NCBI RefSeq assembly: GCF_949628265.1 | Contig: NC_088787.1 | Coordinates: forward strand, 29,378,501-29,442,500 | Reading direction: 5' to 3' | From: Cloeon dipterum | Lineage: Eukaryota > Arthropoda > Insecta > Ephemeroptera > Baetidae | Length of the DNA stretch: 64,000 nucleotides | Part shown: positions 11,126 through 24,070 of the stretch, piece after piece | Layout of the letters: each line of letters opens with the position of its first letter | Position numbering within the stretch: position 1 is the stretch's first letter | Translations under genes and position numbers: made by a program | Notes under the pieces: generated by a model | Database searches by the model: none | Told to the model about the DNA's origin: nothing | The model's input: only the letters and a program-made list of their open reading frames with translations

Positions 11126-14100
11126 TATTTTCCACTCGCTTGTTAGTTTTGATTGCGTTTTCTTCGTGGTTGCTAAAACTGCTGTCATATATTAAAAGCT
11201 TTTTTCGATTTCCTTTCACGTGACTTACGAGTTATTTCAGAAGAAGTCATTTTCTTTATACGTTAAATACACATTTTCAAGACAGGCTGTTCCAACTCAA
11301 AATATAGTATTGGTACATGATCTAATTGGACCAAATAAAGTATTTACGCTCAACTAGAAAATTTGACTGTTGAAAGCTCTATAAAATTCACTGCTACGCT
11401 GGTATAAGCAAAAGATCGTTGGAAATTTTCGTTTTACGTGTTTGTAGAGTGCAAATAAAAATAAACGCGTACACGTGAGACACGTTCTTCACGTTTTTGT
11501 CGATGCAACCAACGGATACAATTAAAATGCTCGCCTTGATATCAATATGTCAATTAAAACGATTTGCGGATTTCTTCTGATTCTTGGAGCTTTATTTATT
11601 TAAAAATAGTAAAACTTTTTCTCGGGATTTCTTGCCCCTATATACTTCCATTAAGTAGGTTTTTACGGGGCAGGAATCGTGGGAAATTCTCGACTGGCCG
11701 GCCGAAACATTGTATAAATGTGAATTTTATGCGTGCACCATCGGTGAGATTGGACACACTATGTAAATCGCAGCGTCGTGCTGGATCGCTATCACCTCCC
11801 GGATTTGAATAATTGTTGGCTCATGAAAGTGCAGAACTAAAAGTAATAAATTGATCGACCGAAGCGGAAAATTTGATATTGGCCTTGCGTAACCAAACGA
11901 GACGGACGGCGACCGCAGTTTTTGGAAACTCGAGCCCGCGGCCACAAAGCTCACTTTTAGCATTTGGCGAAGACAGCGACAAAAACTCGGGCCAATTGCG
12001 TATTTCGGTAGCTGCGCAGATAGAGTTCGGCAAAAAAAGTTGCGGATATCAAATACACTTGCGCCGATTCGATTTGACTATATAAGGACAATTTTTGAGC
12101 TGTTTTTTATCCGCACAGCTCAACCGCAGAGATAAAAATGAGCCGAGATAGCTGGCAAAAAAATCACTCGCTTGAATTAGAGTGTGTTGCAAAAAGCGAA
12201 GTGAAATTTCGAAATCAAAAAACCGAGTGTTTGTTGTGTATTGCAAGTCGGACAGAAAAGGAGGATGATGAATTGCAAATGCCGGTCGGCGGTGCCAATT
12301 CAAAAATAATACACACTCGGTGCTAAATCGCGAGGTGGGTAGCGTGGGAATCCATGACATCATCTTCTCGCGATCGACCTTGGTGTGTTCCATGGGAATC
12401 CGACTCACCTGGTGAGCGCTCTTCTCGCGGCTGGACCAAAAACATCCTCCGCGTTCGGCCAAATTCCCCGCGTCGTACGCCACTCGAATTTTTAATCGCC
12501 GCGCGCTGATTTATTCCCGCGACTTGCACGTCCCGCGCTGCTTTTTGAGCTGAATTTACGATTGCATCTCGCGATTCGAGAGCATAATCCGCACACGGAC
12601 GTAATATAATGCCGCACTTTACAGCGCTGCGCTGGCGCCAAATACTGTCGAATTAACACACCTTACAATAATTCCTCGCGCGCTGCAACCCTTTTTATCC
12701 CGTGAGAAACCAATAAAAAGCGCGTAAAGCTGCAGTTTTATTTACTTGCTCGCTTCTCATGATGATGGCTTTTGTGCTGCTTTTTGAAATATTCATCACG
12801 ATCCGATTCATTCGTGGAAGTTATTTTGAATGGAAACGTGTCTGGCAGCCAGCGTGGTAGAAAATCATCTCGTTTCGCAAACTTCCTCATTCGCTGAACC
12901 AACCGAAAATAAACTTGGTAACTTTCACATTGGCTTTTGATATTCTGATTTAAACTTTGTTATGGAGATTTCATCTTGAGTAGTGCGCAAATTAAATTTT
13001 GTTTCACCTAACAACATTCTCCTGGCCATAGAAAATACTTTTTGAAAGCTATATTAGATTTACTTTGTTGATAGGTATCAAACTCATCGAATTCGTGTAG
13101 CCTGTCGTGATTAGAATCAGGTTTAGTGATCGAAATGTTTCCAACCGTTCATTTGAGCGATTCATGTAGCTTTAACGAAAGATACCAAAAATTTCAAAAT
13201 TGATTCATAAACTAATATGTGAATTTTGGACCAAAGAATTATCTTTGATGAGATGAGTCAATCGATGGGAAATTTTTAACTTTCCGAAAAAAAATTAAAA
13301 TCTAATTTTTTTTTAATCCAAATACTCTCTTCCCTCTACAAATGTCCATGAAAAGTTTTTAAACAATATGAATGTTAAACGACAATCTATTGACCCAAAA
13401 TTTTTTGAAACCCCTGCTATGTCTAAATTTGATTGGACTAATACAAATATGTTAACTATATAGAAGATATTCTTTTCATGGCTATCATTTCCACATCTGT
13501 TCACATAAATGTTCTCATCTCGGTGTCACTGCTAATTGTAAATGTATGTATTGTGATTCTTTGCTTACTAGTATGTATCATTTACTCGACTGTGTTAAAA
13601 AACCTTTAACATTATCTCAAGAATTTCATTATAATAAATAAAATTGTAATTGACTGTTAGTTGTACACCGATAGTATCCAATAAAATGAATAAATATTTT
13701 TTTTTGGTCTTTGTGTGTGTTTTTTTAACAACAAATGAACTGTAAATATTTTAAACGCTTATAAAAGTTATTGTATATATTGTACGTGTTGTTAGAAGTG
13801 GATAAATAATAACCGGAAATTGAAAAACTGCCCACTGATCGATTCATTTCGTTGAAAGGAAAATCATAATAATCAGGTAAAACCTGGCTTCGAAATTTTA
13901 TTACCCCAAAAGGATTTTTAACCTTTGAGGCTCCGTAATTCGCTTATATGACCAGAGATCGAAAATTTTCCCCTTGGTGTTCTTTATTTGCTGCATTGAA
14001 GAGTACTTAAATTCAAATGAGTTTGATACATTTCAAATAACTACCAACAAGGTGGACTTTTCTTGTAAGAAAATTTACAATATGGAGATCTTCTCTGCAG

Positions 14101-14955
14101 AGATTTCTCTTGATCAAAATATAGGTGGCTTTTATAGTAAACATTTGAAGAGATAAATTATAAGCTATATTTTTCTGTTAATTTTACTATGGGCCAGCAG
14201 AGAAACCTGTCCACATTCTTTTGATGGAATTTTAATGCTCCAAAAAGTAAAAATGGATTGCTTGTGAATTTTTCTTCAATCGTTTTCAACGGCCACCGCG
14301 ATTATTGAAATTCCTCTGCTGCATAGATACACCAAATAGTGTGGATTTTGTTTTGCTGGCGGGGCCAAAATAGTGACTGTCCCCAGTACGATAAAATTTA
14401 CTGCCAATTCTGAGCATAGCTAAATTATTTGCTAATTTTCTTTTTTCTTTATGTTTCTAGCACGAAACAAAAAAATCACGCATCCTTGTATTTTGATACA
14501 CCAAGAGTGTCCTCCCCCTTCCTCTGGGTTTTCTCTTCGATAAGAAAATATTTTATTCATCTAGGGAAAATCCAATTTTTAAGTCAAACTTTCCATCGAC
14601 GCAGTAAAATGCGGATCTGTTTTGTTTGAAATGAAAAGCATAGAGAACAGTGTTTCATACTCTTTTTTAATACCTCCTCCGGCACACAAATAAAACAGAA
14701 ACCACAAAAACATGCATCTTGGCTTTAAAACACACAACAAATTACAAACACTTTTGCTTAATCCATGAAGTTGACACGTTAATCTGAGTATATATTCTCT
14801 TGTGTATAGCGGCTTTGAACATGCATATAAATCCAGTGAAGCGAAATTCGTCCTGAAGTAGCAGGAGCGCCACTTTGTGGCTATAAATTTTGCTGCCAAA
14901 AAAAAGCTTTTGAATTTTCAATCACGTAGCCTGCAGAAGCGCTTTTATCTCGCCG
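11126..14955. other. Intergenic stretch without a supported gene
   Basis: Between the ITIH-like promoter and the 3' end of the ETS gene. A GC-richer, CpG-rich patch lies at about 11640-12620 and contains several unrelated open frames on both strands, none with a recognisable domain or splice structure. The remainder is AT-rich. The patch could be a distal promoter or enhancer, but nothing shows this directly. Confidence 0.45.
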
Positions 14956-17479
14956 TTAATTATCAATAATCAGGCTAGACTCAGGGTCGGAAAGCGGCGA
15001 TTTGCCATGCGGATGGGACCTCTGCCAAAACTTTTGCATGGTCGAGGGCGAGAAGCGGTAAACGAGTTTGCGTGGCAGGTTCCGACACCTTGGCACCATC
15101 AGGAATGTGCCCGACCTGTAGTAAGTCCTGCCATGGCAAATAATTGAAAAATTAAAATTCGCTAAATCATAATTATTTCTTCTTGTATTTTGCAGCTGTG
15201 GTTCTGATAAGTGCAGAGAAATGCGAAATCCAAGAAATTTGTTCATTTACTGTCGATCGGCATAGTTTGCAAGTTCAAAGAGTACAAAATAATGATTGTA
15301 TCACTGTGTCAAGTCAGATCGAGGTCAAATATGATTATTTTTAAGTTTTGGGTAGTGAATTCAACGAAAGTAAAAATAAATCTTCCATGCCTGAAAATCG
15401 TCAATTCAGAGAAACTCTTTAAAAATCCTTTGAGATCGATTTTGCGCTCGAAGAAAAAAATTAAGACGTCATCTCCTAACTGTATGAGACAATAAGGAAA
15501 ATTTAACTTGCCTCATTGCTCTGGCGAGTTTCTCGTATGTCATGCCGGGATTTCCGTGCCTTCTGCCCCACAACCGGGCGAGCAGGTCGGTGTTCAAAAT
15601 ACGGAAAATGCCCTCCTCTCTTGATAGCCAACGCAAACAGTTCCTCATTGTCGGGTCTTCAAGTAGCTCTAGCAGGAATTTCCACAAAAAAACTCTTTCG
15701 ATGCGACCTGACCGAATCATTTTATTATTATAATTTGCTTATAGCGATGACATTTTCATTTTGTTGTTGAGATTCATTTTTGATTGAATTTTGAGGCTTT
15801 TGTGAAACACTCGCCTGGTTCTTTGCCTTTCAAAGTCGCCGCTTTCGCTGGTCTTCCCCGTTTTCTCGGCATCGTTGGTACAGCTGTTGCGCTTTTGACA
15901 TTTTGGTCTCTTTCCTTCTTCGTCGAAAGAAAGAGTGTTAAATAATTTCATCATTTGTATAATGCGACTCACCGAAAAGTACGTTTTGGTTTCCTTCTCC
16001 TTCTCAAGCGCTCTACGATAATCTGCTAGCCGGGTCAATGACGCCTGAAGTTCAGGAGGCACTACTTGCAGCGAATGAACCATCGGCATGATGTCTGCAA
16101 GGTTAAATATTTACATAACGATATTTAATGTTGTGCGTTATATAAGATAAAGTTTAAGATATTCACTTGACGATAGCAAAAAGTAATTTTAATATGTTTA
16201 ATTTTAATAAAATGGTTTAGACTGTTATTTGAGAAATAAAATAAGAATTTTGAAGTGTTTAAATTGAAAAAAACTAACATGTTTTTAGTAAAATAGAGAC
16301 ATGCATAATGAAAAAATGGTTCACTGCAAATCAGGGGTGAGAAAATGTCACTGCGCTGCAGTGAGAAAATCTCAACCCGCCGCATGTCACTGCTGCGCGG
16401 TGCGAAAAACTCACCTTTGACACCCCCACATACGGCGGGGTGAGATTTTCTCAATGCAGCGCAGGAACATTTTCTCACCCCTGACTTGCAGTGTTTTATT
16501 CGAATTTGGGCCATACCTTCGGTGATGATTTTCTGGAGGATGGCGTCAACCGAGAGGCCAGTCCAGCCGAACATGCGCCAGTAGTCCCTGGTGGGCGCAC
16601 AGATTTCGAGGAGTCGGCTCACGTGGTCCCTGAGGCAGGGCATGTCACACACGTGGTTTTCGTCGAGGCGCACCGGGCTTGCACTCTTGGTGCCGTCGGC
16701 CGAGCAGCTCACGAGGAGGGCCCGCCACACCAGCCACGAACCCCATCGGCCCTCGGCCCACCGCCGGCTCATTCGCTCGTTTCCATATTTCTGTGGAGCA
16801 GGAATGATAGATCTTTTTTAACATCTCCTTTGCAAAATAAAGGTTTTTAATTTGGCTGATCGTGTGGGAATATAAGACTTTTGTATTCATCATATTGGAA
16901 CTTAAAGACGATTTAAAATTAAAAAGTCTGTTTAAATAAATTACCTCATCATTTTTTGCTTCTCACCTGAACTAGATATTGCAGTCTCTTGGGTTCTAGG
17001 ACAAGCCACATAAGGAGCCAAACTTGCTCCTCAAGTTCGCGGAACTGCAGTTCTTCAATCGTGCAACTCCTCTCCATTAGCAACGAACCACCGCTCATCA
17101 GCAAATTTTGCCGACTGCACGGAACCACCTTTTCAAAATCCTACAAAAGTTAACCGTCTATAACTCTCTGCTTTTTTGCAAGTAATAAAACTAAATTTGT
17201 TCCCATACAAACCTTATTGTGCGGCCAGCAGGGGCGATACTCGGATAAATTTTGCACAACAATTGGCTTCAATGCTGTGTTTTGGAGTCCAAAATAAAAG
17301 TATCGCTTTCTCAGTCGTGCGGCCGACTCGACAATATTGTTATACTTCCTCTGTGCATTGCACTGGTGGCTAAGACTGCTGATTACAGCTTCCGTTTCGT
17401 GCTGATTTGTGAGCTGCTGGCCGAGTTTTTTCTTCCGCGTTTTTACTCCAGGAGGGAACTTCTTTTTTATCCAAGCCAT
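14956..17479 (-). CDS. ETS-domain transcription factor with AT-hook (ESE/ELF3-like)
   Basis: Seven exons: 17479-17213, 17140-16967, 16790-16517, 16094-15973, 15917-15815, 15707-15512, 15127-14956; total 435 aa. The start is the first ATG in frame. Residues 1-280 are basic at the N-terminus (MAWIKKKFPPG), then Trp- and Leu-rich; I cannot confirm a Pointed domain there. An AT-hook (PRKRGRP, 296-302) sits just before the ETS domain (about 316-400), which shows FLWKFLLELL, the WLSREEGIFRI block, LARLWG, MTYEKLARAMR-TYY and LVYRF. AT-hook plus ETS in this order is the ELF3/ESE arrangement. ETS proteins bind GGAA sites in the nucleus. Introns 5 (15814-15708) and 6 (15511-15128) need GC donors (CAG|GCGAGT and GAG|GCAAGT); the nearby GT sites break the frame. 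Intron 4 is only 55 nt and ends in a GAAGAAG tandem acceptor. Confidence 0.85.
16322..16493. repeat. 172-bp foldback (MITE-like) element in ETS intron 3
   Basis: Inverted arms of about 60 bp, roughly 90% matched, begin CACTGCAA and end TTGCAGTG. Shared inner blocks are TCAGGGGTGAGAAAATGT, CTGCGCTGCA and TGAGAAAATCTCA. The loop is about 45 bp. The size, terminal inversion and lack of coding capacity fit a miniature inverted-repeat element. The flanks (GGTT on the left, TTTT on the right) do not give a clear target duplication. Confidence 0.75.
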
Positions 17480-17491
17480 TTTAACACTCAA

Positions 17492-18840
17492 GCCGCAACA
17501 AAATAACTATGAAGAATAAAAATAGAAATATAGTAACATTGTCTCACGCTTCTGGTCCTTTCTATGGAAGAAATAAATTGGAAAATGAAAAGAGATTCTC
17601 AAAAACGCTTTAAAAGTAAATAACATTTTAGCACAATGTTTAATATATCTTATTATAGAGTTTAAAATTTTTGAGAAAAAAAAATAAAATTGACTGACGC
17701 ATTTCCTTCGAGTTTTGAGACATCTCTTTTATTGATCATTTCGCGAATAGTATAAAATAATTTATTGGTTGTGAGAGGAATCTCTAAATTGCTATAATTC
17801 ATACTTATTCTTTCTTATAAACGGGAGCTGCTCTCTGCTTCGGTCGCAAATAAGTATCTCCGCCACAAATAATCTGATAGTCTTCCAGTGAAATGAAGTT
17901 TTAGTTCCTTGAAGAGTTGGTCTCGTATCTCTGTGGTGCTCCAGATAAAAAAGTTGTTAAGGCTTCAGCGGTCTTATCATGTCAATATTTAACATAAATG
18001 AAGCGCGGACGACGCGCGGGTTGCCGTGGTTTCCAAAAGACCAGGACATCGCATCGAAAATTCCGCTATACGCTATACAAAATTATCAGCCAATTCTGCG
18101 AAATGACGCCTACTTTAATTAAGTTCACTCATTCTTATCGTAAAAGGTTGGCTGAACTACGTATTTTTATAATATTCTGAGAATATTATCTGATAAGTAA
18201 ATTCATTTTTAAAAAAACACGCACGTGAACCTTAAAATTGCTGATAATGTTGGTCTCGAAGATAAAAAAGAAAAAAGGGTTTAACAGCTCTGCTTCTGTT
18301 ATCTTTTTTTTTACAGCCGCCACAGTTAATTAAGCTAACATAAATTCAAGGTCCGGAGTTTTAATATTTTTACTGCTGTTTGTACACAAACTACAATAAA
18401 ATGATAGAACTGTTGTAAAGCATGTTAATGTAACGAAAAAATGGATGAAAATTACAAAATTTACAAAAGAATCGGAAAAAGTCTTGTAAATGCGTCACAG
18501 GCTTTCCTTCAAATTCCGTAAGAATGATTTCTCGAATTGAAAATACCTGAAACGGTGCGGAGTTGTAGATTAATTTAGGACACCACTTTATGGCTTCTGT
18601 GCAATAATTAATACTATATTATAAATTTTTTGAAGAGTACGTAGAATGGCAAGAATGTGTTAGGTGTGAAAATATTTATCTTCGCTTGATTTCAGCATCA
18701 GCAATAATGTGTGTGAATCAGCAGATAACCTGGTGCGTCTATCGTCAAAAAGAGCGCGGTAGAAGATGCTGTCGCTAATAATATGCTGAGTCTAAAAATG
18801 CATAGAAGCAAATTTTTCACTGCGGCATTCTGCACAACAA
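17492..18840. other. Intergenic stretch without a supported gene
   Basis: Upstream flank of the ETS gene up to the edge of the duplicated PPAT segment. AT-rich, with no exon chain, RNA gene or repeat I can support. The ETS promoter must lie at its left end, but no TATA box or initiator stands out. Confidence 0.45.
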
Positions 18841-19203
18841 AACCAATCAGTTTCTGCTGTTTCTGCTAAATGTTTTCATTCATCTTTCACCAGAAGCGAA
18901 CTGTAACCTTTGAACTATCTATAAATCAAAGCCAATAATGAGTGTCACAAACGAAATTTTACACTAGAATTAAATGTGATAAAGGAAACCAAACAAGTAT
19001 TATTTAGAATTTGGTTGATCAAATTTTATTGTAAAACATATATTACATATTCGCATAAATGCATCACCTCTTTCATTTGATTTTTCATTGCACCAATTAA
19101 TGAGGACGCAAACTTAAAGATTAAGTTTCATTTCAAGTGAGTTGTAAGCAATATGATCAAGTTGATTTCTTTTTTCCTACGTTTAACAAACACAAAAATT
19201 AAT

Positions 19204-19490
19204 TTTTTCTTGCTCTTTTTATCCCTATCCGAGGACCGGGAAGGGCGCGCACTGCGCTAGCACAAATGCTGAAACCCGGTACCCAGTAACACCGCAAGGA
19301 AAGGTGCAAAACAGCAAGTAGCGAGTTTGCCTAGAGTTATGCAGCCTGCAGCCATCACCCATCCAGCTACTGACTGCAACGAATGCTGCTTAACTTCGGT
19401 GATCTAACGAGTGCCGGTGGTGTGCCCAGCATGCTACCCCCTAGACACAATAATACTACAACAACGAGGATGAAGCCTGGTTTTAATTTT
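19204..19490 (-). repeat. Interspersed repeat (copy 1) plus inverted-repeat fragment
   Basis: This holds the same family as 24645-24925 and 30464-30610: blocks such as GCTCTTTTTATCCC, CCGAGGACCGG, GGGCGCGCACTGC and AATGCTGAAACCCGG. The A-rich end (GGATAAAAAGAGC followed by A) lies on the minus strand, so the element reads minus. This copy has an internal deletion relative to copy 2. Beside it at about 19466-19490 is a fragment matching one end of the inverted-repeat element at 27556-27940 (GAGGATGAAGCCTGG). The insertion is absent at the matching place in unit B. Confidence 0.65.
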
Positions 19491-19935
19491 ACTCAACATG
19501 GAAACAATCTTTAGAGGTTGCCTATGTCAAAATTAAAATAATATTTCTTCAGACGATTTTCTGTCATTCATTTAAAAGCGGATTGATCCAGGGTGAAATT
19601 TTTGAATGATTTCAAATTTGATGGCTTCGGCGTATACGGTATTTTAATACTTATGATTGTTTAAAACATTTAAACAATAATAATCAAAGTGCATGATAGT
19701 CAAAGGAGGTCCAAATGAGTTTCAGGGCACGCAATATTACATTTAAAACCAACAAAACGATTAAAACTCACTGTTCATCATCTGATACGCGGGAAGTCTT
19801 ACAAGCAAACAGGAAAAAATAATGTAAATATACATTCTAGTCTTTTGTGCAAAAAATGAGCACGATAAAGACACTTTCAGTGGAGGTAAGCGATGGCACC
19901 TTGGAATGGCGAGAGTGTGGAAACATGCGACGGTT

Positions 19936-22900
19936 CTACCACTCCAAATTCGCAGGGTACTCGCCAGTGAGGCAGGCGGTGCAGTGACCAACGTTTGAGT
20001 CCTCCTTATTGGCAATGTTTTGCCTCACTGCTTGCACCAACCCGTCCACCGACAAATAATCAAGACTGTCCGCACCTGGGGACAAATAAACCATAGTAAA
20101 AAAGAGTTTGCAAGGGTTAATCGGAAGTGAGAAACGTACCAACGTGCTTGGCCAGGAGAGGCGGGCTCAGTTTGTTGGCGATCAGTTCTTCTGAGGTAGG
20201 AATGTTGACTCCCATGAAGCACGGGTGTTTCAGGGGTGGAGACGCTATGCGGATGTGCACCTGCGTGGAACAGTTCAAACTTAAATATGCATTTGGAAAA
20301 ATTATGAAGAGACGATTGTTTTGCGAGAGCTTAAATTTCAAATCACCCCTTTTTGTCTTTGAAGTTGCTTTTATATATATATATATATATTGCGGATTTA
20401 CAAAAGGGGTTGGGGAAAAAAGTAAAATCAATGATGCTTACTTCTTTGGCTCCTGCATCTCTGAGAAGTTTAATTATAGGTCCGATGGTGTTTCCTCTGA
20501 CAATAGAGTCGTCAATCAGGATGATCCTCCTGCCTTTAACATTTTCAGAAAGGGCTCCGAACTTTTTAGCCACGCCTAGCTGCCTCAGTCGTGTGCTTGG
20601 CTGGATGAAAGTGCGCCCAACATAGCGGTTTTTGCACAGAACTTCACCAAACGGAATCCCAGACTGAAATTTACAATTCAAGATAAAGTTTTTTTACCCA
20701 AAACAAGTCACCAAAAATTCACAGTTGAAACATTAATAAATTTACATATACACAGCAAAAATTCTGGGGAACCTTAAACCCTGAATTCCAATTTAATTTA
20801 AGCATCTTTGAGCTGAGTGTGCTTTACATAAGAATGCTAAATGTTAAATACGTTAAATATACAAAAATAAAGTGATTCTTTGGAAAAAAAGAATATACGA
20901 ACTCCACGTTGCGAACTGTCATAAGTAAATATCGATCAATGGAGAATTATCGTCAGCAGGCGCGCGTTGAGGTGGAACTGGCCAAAGAGTTTCACGACAC
21001 TCCACCAAAGAAAAAAAACACTCCAAAAATTATAAAATGATATTTGTTTTGATTAAAGAAAGGGTTATATATCCAATCATTTCAACAACGACATTCTTGA
21101 ATTGATTTTTTTTTACCAGGAGCGTTCAAAATTTTTAAAAGTTGCACATTTAAAATAGCTACTAATTAAGATAAAACTAACTAATTTTTAAAAAATTCTT
21201 AAAACTTCATCATTGTTCATATTTTAATATCCGAAACAAGTCATATTCTGTCTAGAAAACTGGAATAGAAAATTTATATTGCGGTCATGCTGAAAAGATT
21301 TGTATCTAATTATCGGTAGATCTTCATAAATTTGTAAAAAATACACTGTAAATTGTCTGGAAACCGGTCGTGGAAATAACCAAATAGATTCTTAGACTTT
21401 TGAACCGTTAAATTATTACCTCTTGGGCAAATCCAAGGGCAGCAGCAGTACCGGACTCAGGCACAGAGCTCACCAAGTCAGCCTCCACGGAAGTTTCCCT
21501 GGCCAGCATCCTGCCGCATTGAAATCGGACGGAGTACACCATTTGGCCTTAGAAAATAATATATTAAAAAATCACGGTTTAATATAAGATATGACCATTC
21601 CTATACCTTCAAAAATACTGTCGGAGCGGGCAAAGTAGATATATTCAAAGATGCAGAAGGCTGCCGGCTTATTGTCAGGCCTGCCGACAATGCACACTGA
21701 CCGCACGCCGCCCTCTCTGGTCATCTCCACAATTTCGCCAGGAAGAACCTCTCGTTCGTAGCGCGCTCCAATGGAGAGGAAGCCGCAAGACTCGGAGCTG
21801 ATCACCCAGCCCTCCGCATCTCCACTCGTGCCACCGTTGGTCAAAGCTGAGCGACAAAGTAAAGGGTTAGACCACGGTTCAGAAAATTCCATTGATTGCG
21901 TACCTGATGTGCTGTTAGACGTCAGAGGAAGAATTTTGCCAATGCACAACGGTCGGTTGCCGTACGGGTCTCTGACGCCGTAAATCTTGTCGCCGAACAT
22001 GATGACCAACGAGTACGAGAGCGGCGCCAGCTTCATTAGGTGCTTTATCCTGGCGGGCCAATCAGCACCGTTAAGCTCGCCGTCAGGAGGAGGAATACAT
22101 AGGGATTGCGTTATTAATTCGCTGTCGGACGAAGTCGACAGTCCAACCCCTCTGGCCAAAACCTACGAGTTGAAAATTTAGTCATTTTTGAAGGAAAAAT
22201 TTTAAGTAAGTAGAAAGGCAACAAGAAAGCTTGTTTGTCGCTTTTAGTAGTGTGTTATCGTTATTGTGATACTAATATTAAGTATTAATCGTTTTAATCA
22301 TTTTAAAATTATCGCTGAAACCAGAAGAAGTAGAGACCATTTTTTCCAAATCACGAGACTCCACATTTGCCAAAAATACAGTTTTTTTTATTTAAAAATG
22401 TCTAGCACGTAAATTAAATTTAAGATAAAATTGATCAACTCTAGTGAATTGACAACAAAGATGTAAAATAATTTTTTTAACCACTTTTATGTTTGGCACG
22501 TTAGATATATATAACCTATGAATACTGCGGTGTTTAATTTAATTTTACCCTTTTTCCAATATTTTCTGCCATATTTCTATTTCTTTTTATACAGCTTGAT
22601 GAACATTAAATATTTTACTTCTCACTTTTAAAATCATAAATAACTTTCACCCCATAAAATATTTATTTTATAATCAGATAAAAATTCTAAGCTTCATGGC
22701 TCATATAAGCAGCAATATTTACGTAATTAACGAAAAAAATTTAATTATTAGAGAGGTTAAGCCATTCAAGCCCTGTTTGATGAAGCGAAAGAAATATGAT
22801 TGTGTTGCCTTTAATTAAACTGGTAAACTGATAATAATTACCCATCGTCTGAGAGCAGAGCAATTGACGAGCTCTCCATTGTGCGCGACGGCTAAAGGTC

Positions 22901-23397
22901 CGTGGGCAGTGTGCACCACAAAAGGCTGGCAGTTGACCTCTTCCGAAGCGGCACTCGTCGAGTACCGCGTGTGCCCGATGCCCAAATTGCCTGAAAATTC
23001 GAAAAATTCGTCACGGAGATACAAAATTTGTAACGTTTCAACTGACCTTTGAGCTTCTTCATTGATTCGTCGTTGAAGACGTTGCTAATTAAGCCCATGC
23101 CCTTGTGCACGAAAAACCTGCCCCTCTCGTCACCCGCCGTGGTCACAATGCCGGCACTCTCCTGACCCCTGCGGCAAAAAATTTCGGTTAGATTGACAAA
23201 ACCAGAACGAATTACAAGTTTTATCTGTACCTGTGTTGCAAGGCGACAAGTCCAAGCGTTATTACTTGGGCGACGTCAATTTGTGACGGCCATTCACCGG
23301 TGGCGATACAGCCGAAGACACCGCACTCGTGAGTGAGCCCAGTGGTGTCCGGGTCAGTCGACGTGGACGCAGCAGCTCCTGACTTCTGTACATCCAT
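19936..23397 (-). CDS. Prat: Amidophosphoribosyltransferase (PPAT), copy A
   Basis: Nine exons: 23397-23231, 23168-23047, 22990-22842, 22162-21904, 21846-21607, 21547-21420, 20663-20442, 20260-20140, 20075-19936; 515 aa, all GT-AG. It makes 5-phosphoribosylamine from PRPP and glutamine, the committed step of purine synthesis in the cytosol. The first 24 residues are a propeptide ending THE before the nucleophile Cys25 in HECGVFGC. The N-terminal glutaminase domain has [16 protein letters not shown] and GLSTSSDSE. The phosphoribosyltransferase domain has the PRPP loop [12 protein letters not shown] (about 403-414). Cysteines matching the 4Fe-4S ligands are present in FCIFEY, HPCFMG and HCTAC (501 and 504). 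Length matches the animal enzyme (human 517). Nothing in the reading frame is broken, so it should be functional. Confidence 0.95.
20372..20391. repeat. (TA)n microsatellite in PPAT-A intron 7
   Basis: A TA run of about ten units in the intron before the penultimate exon of copy A. The matching intron of copy B lacks it. Confidence 0.8.
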
Positions 23398-23806
23398 TTT
23401 ATTCAGCCTATAAAGCGTAGTGCAAAAATGTAACATATATATATTAAAATTAAATATGCATCGATAAGAATAAACTTAGAAAATCAATTCGAATTTACCG
23501 CTTGAAATACAATAAATAATTATGCCCTTATTTAGATACTCGGTGTAATTAATTTTTTAATCACAAGTGTGGCGTGTGGCTCATGACAATGTCAACTCTA
23601 TATTTTGTTTCGCGTATCTGTGCAATCAATCAATTTATTAAACACCAATTGGTGTACAACAGATGATATAATAATAATAATTTGGGTCAATTAGCTGGTG
23701 ATTTTTCGGCTTGAGTCAGACTCACATCTACTAAAGAGATAATATATGATAATATTTATCGACTGTTATGTTTTAAATCATGAGCAATAAACAAAATTAA
23801 TGAATT

Positions 23807-24070
23807 TCAAATCAAACTTTTATGAAACACGAATCGTGTACAAATATAACCACCGATTATCTATCTATTTTTTTATATAAATAGAATTTGCAGACTTCTG
23901 CTTGTGTCAGAATAGTCTGGTCATTATCGCAGCTTATTACTTAAAAAATTAATTAATATTAATAAATAAACAAATTGGCGAATATTGAGTCAGACTTTAA
24001 GAAAGTCTTAATTGTTCTTACGGATCGTAGGAAGCATTTAATAAATTAATATTCCTAAAATTTGTTTTAA
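23807..24070. other. AT-rich spacer
   Basis: Unique-looking AT-rich sequence between duplication unit A and the transposon. I see no gene. Confidence 0.45.

Larger units (their letters stand above)
18841..23806. repeat. Segmental duplication, unit A
   Basis: From AACCAATCAGTTTCTG at 18841 to about GCAATAAACAAA near 23783-23794, this segment aligns in direct orientation with 31812-36685. The match includes exons, introns and both flanks. Introns have diverged by many substitutions and indels while exons are nearly identical. Outside these limits I see no similarity. Unit A carries a repeat insertion (19204-19490) that unit B lacks. Confidence 0.8.

Noticed and set aside
12049-12483. 144-aa minus-strand open frame
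   Set aside because: Composition is random-looking, no domain is recognisable, and other frames overlap on the plus strand.
15739-15972. Unspliced extension of ETS exon 4 ending NLNNKMKMSSL
   Set aside because: It would delete the AT-hook and ETS domain. Splicing a 55-nt intron instead opens a frame with PRKRGRP that joins the ETS exons in phase. It could still be a minor isoform.
16125-16772. 215-aa minus-strand open frame read as one protein
   Set aside because: The first half is ETS exon 3; after the donor at 16516 it runs into intron sequence and the foldback element.
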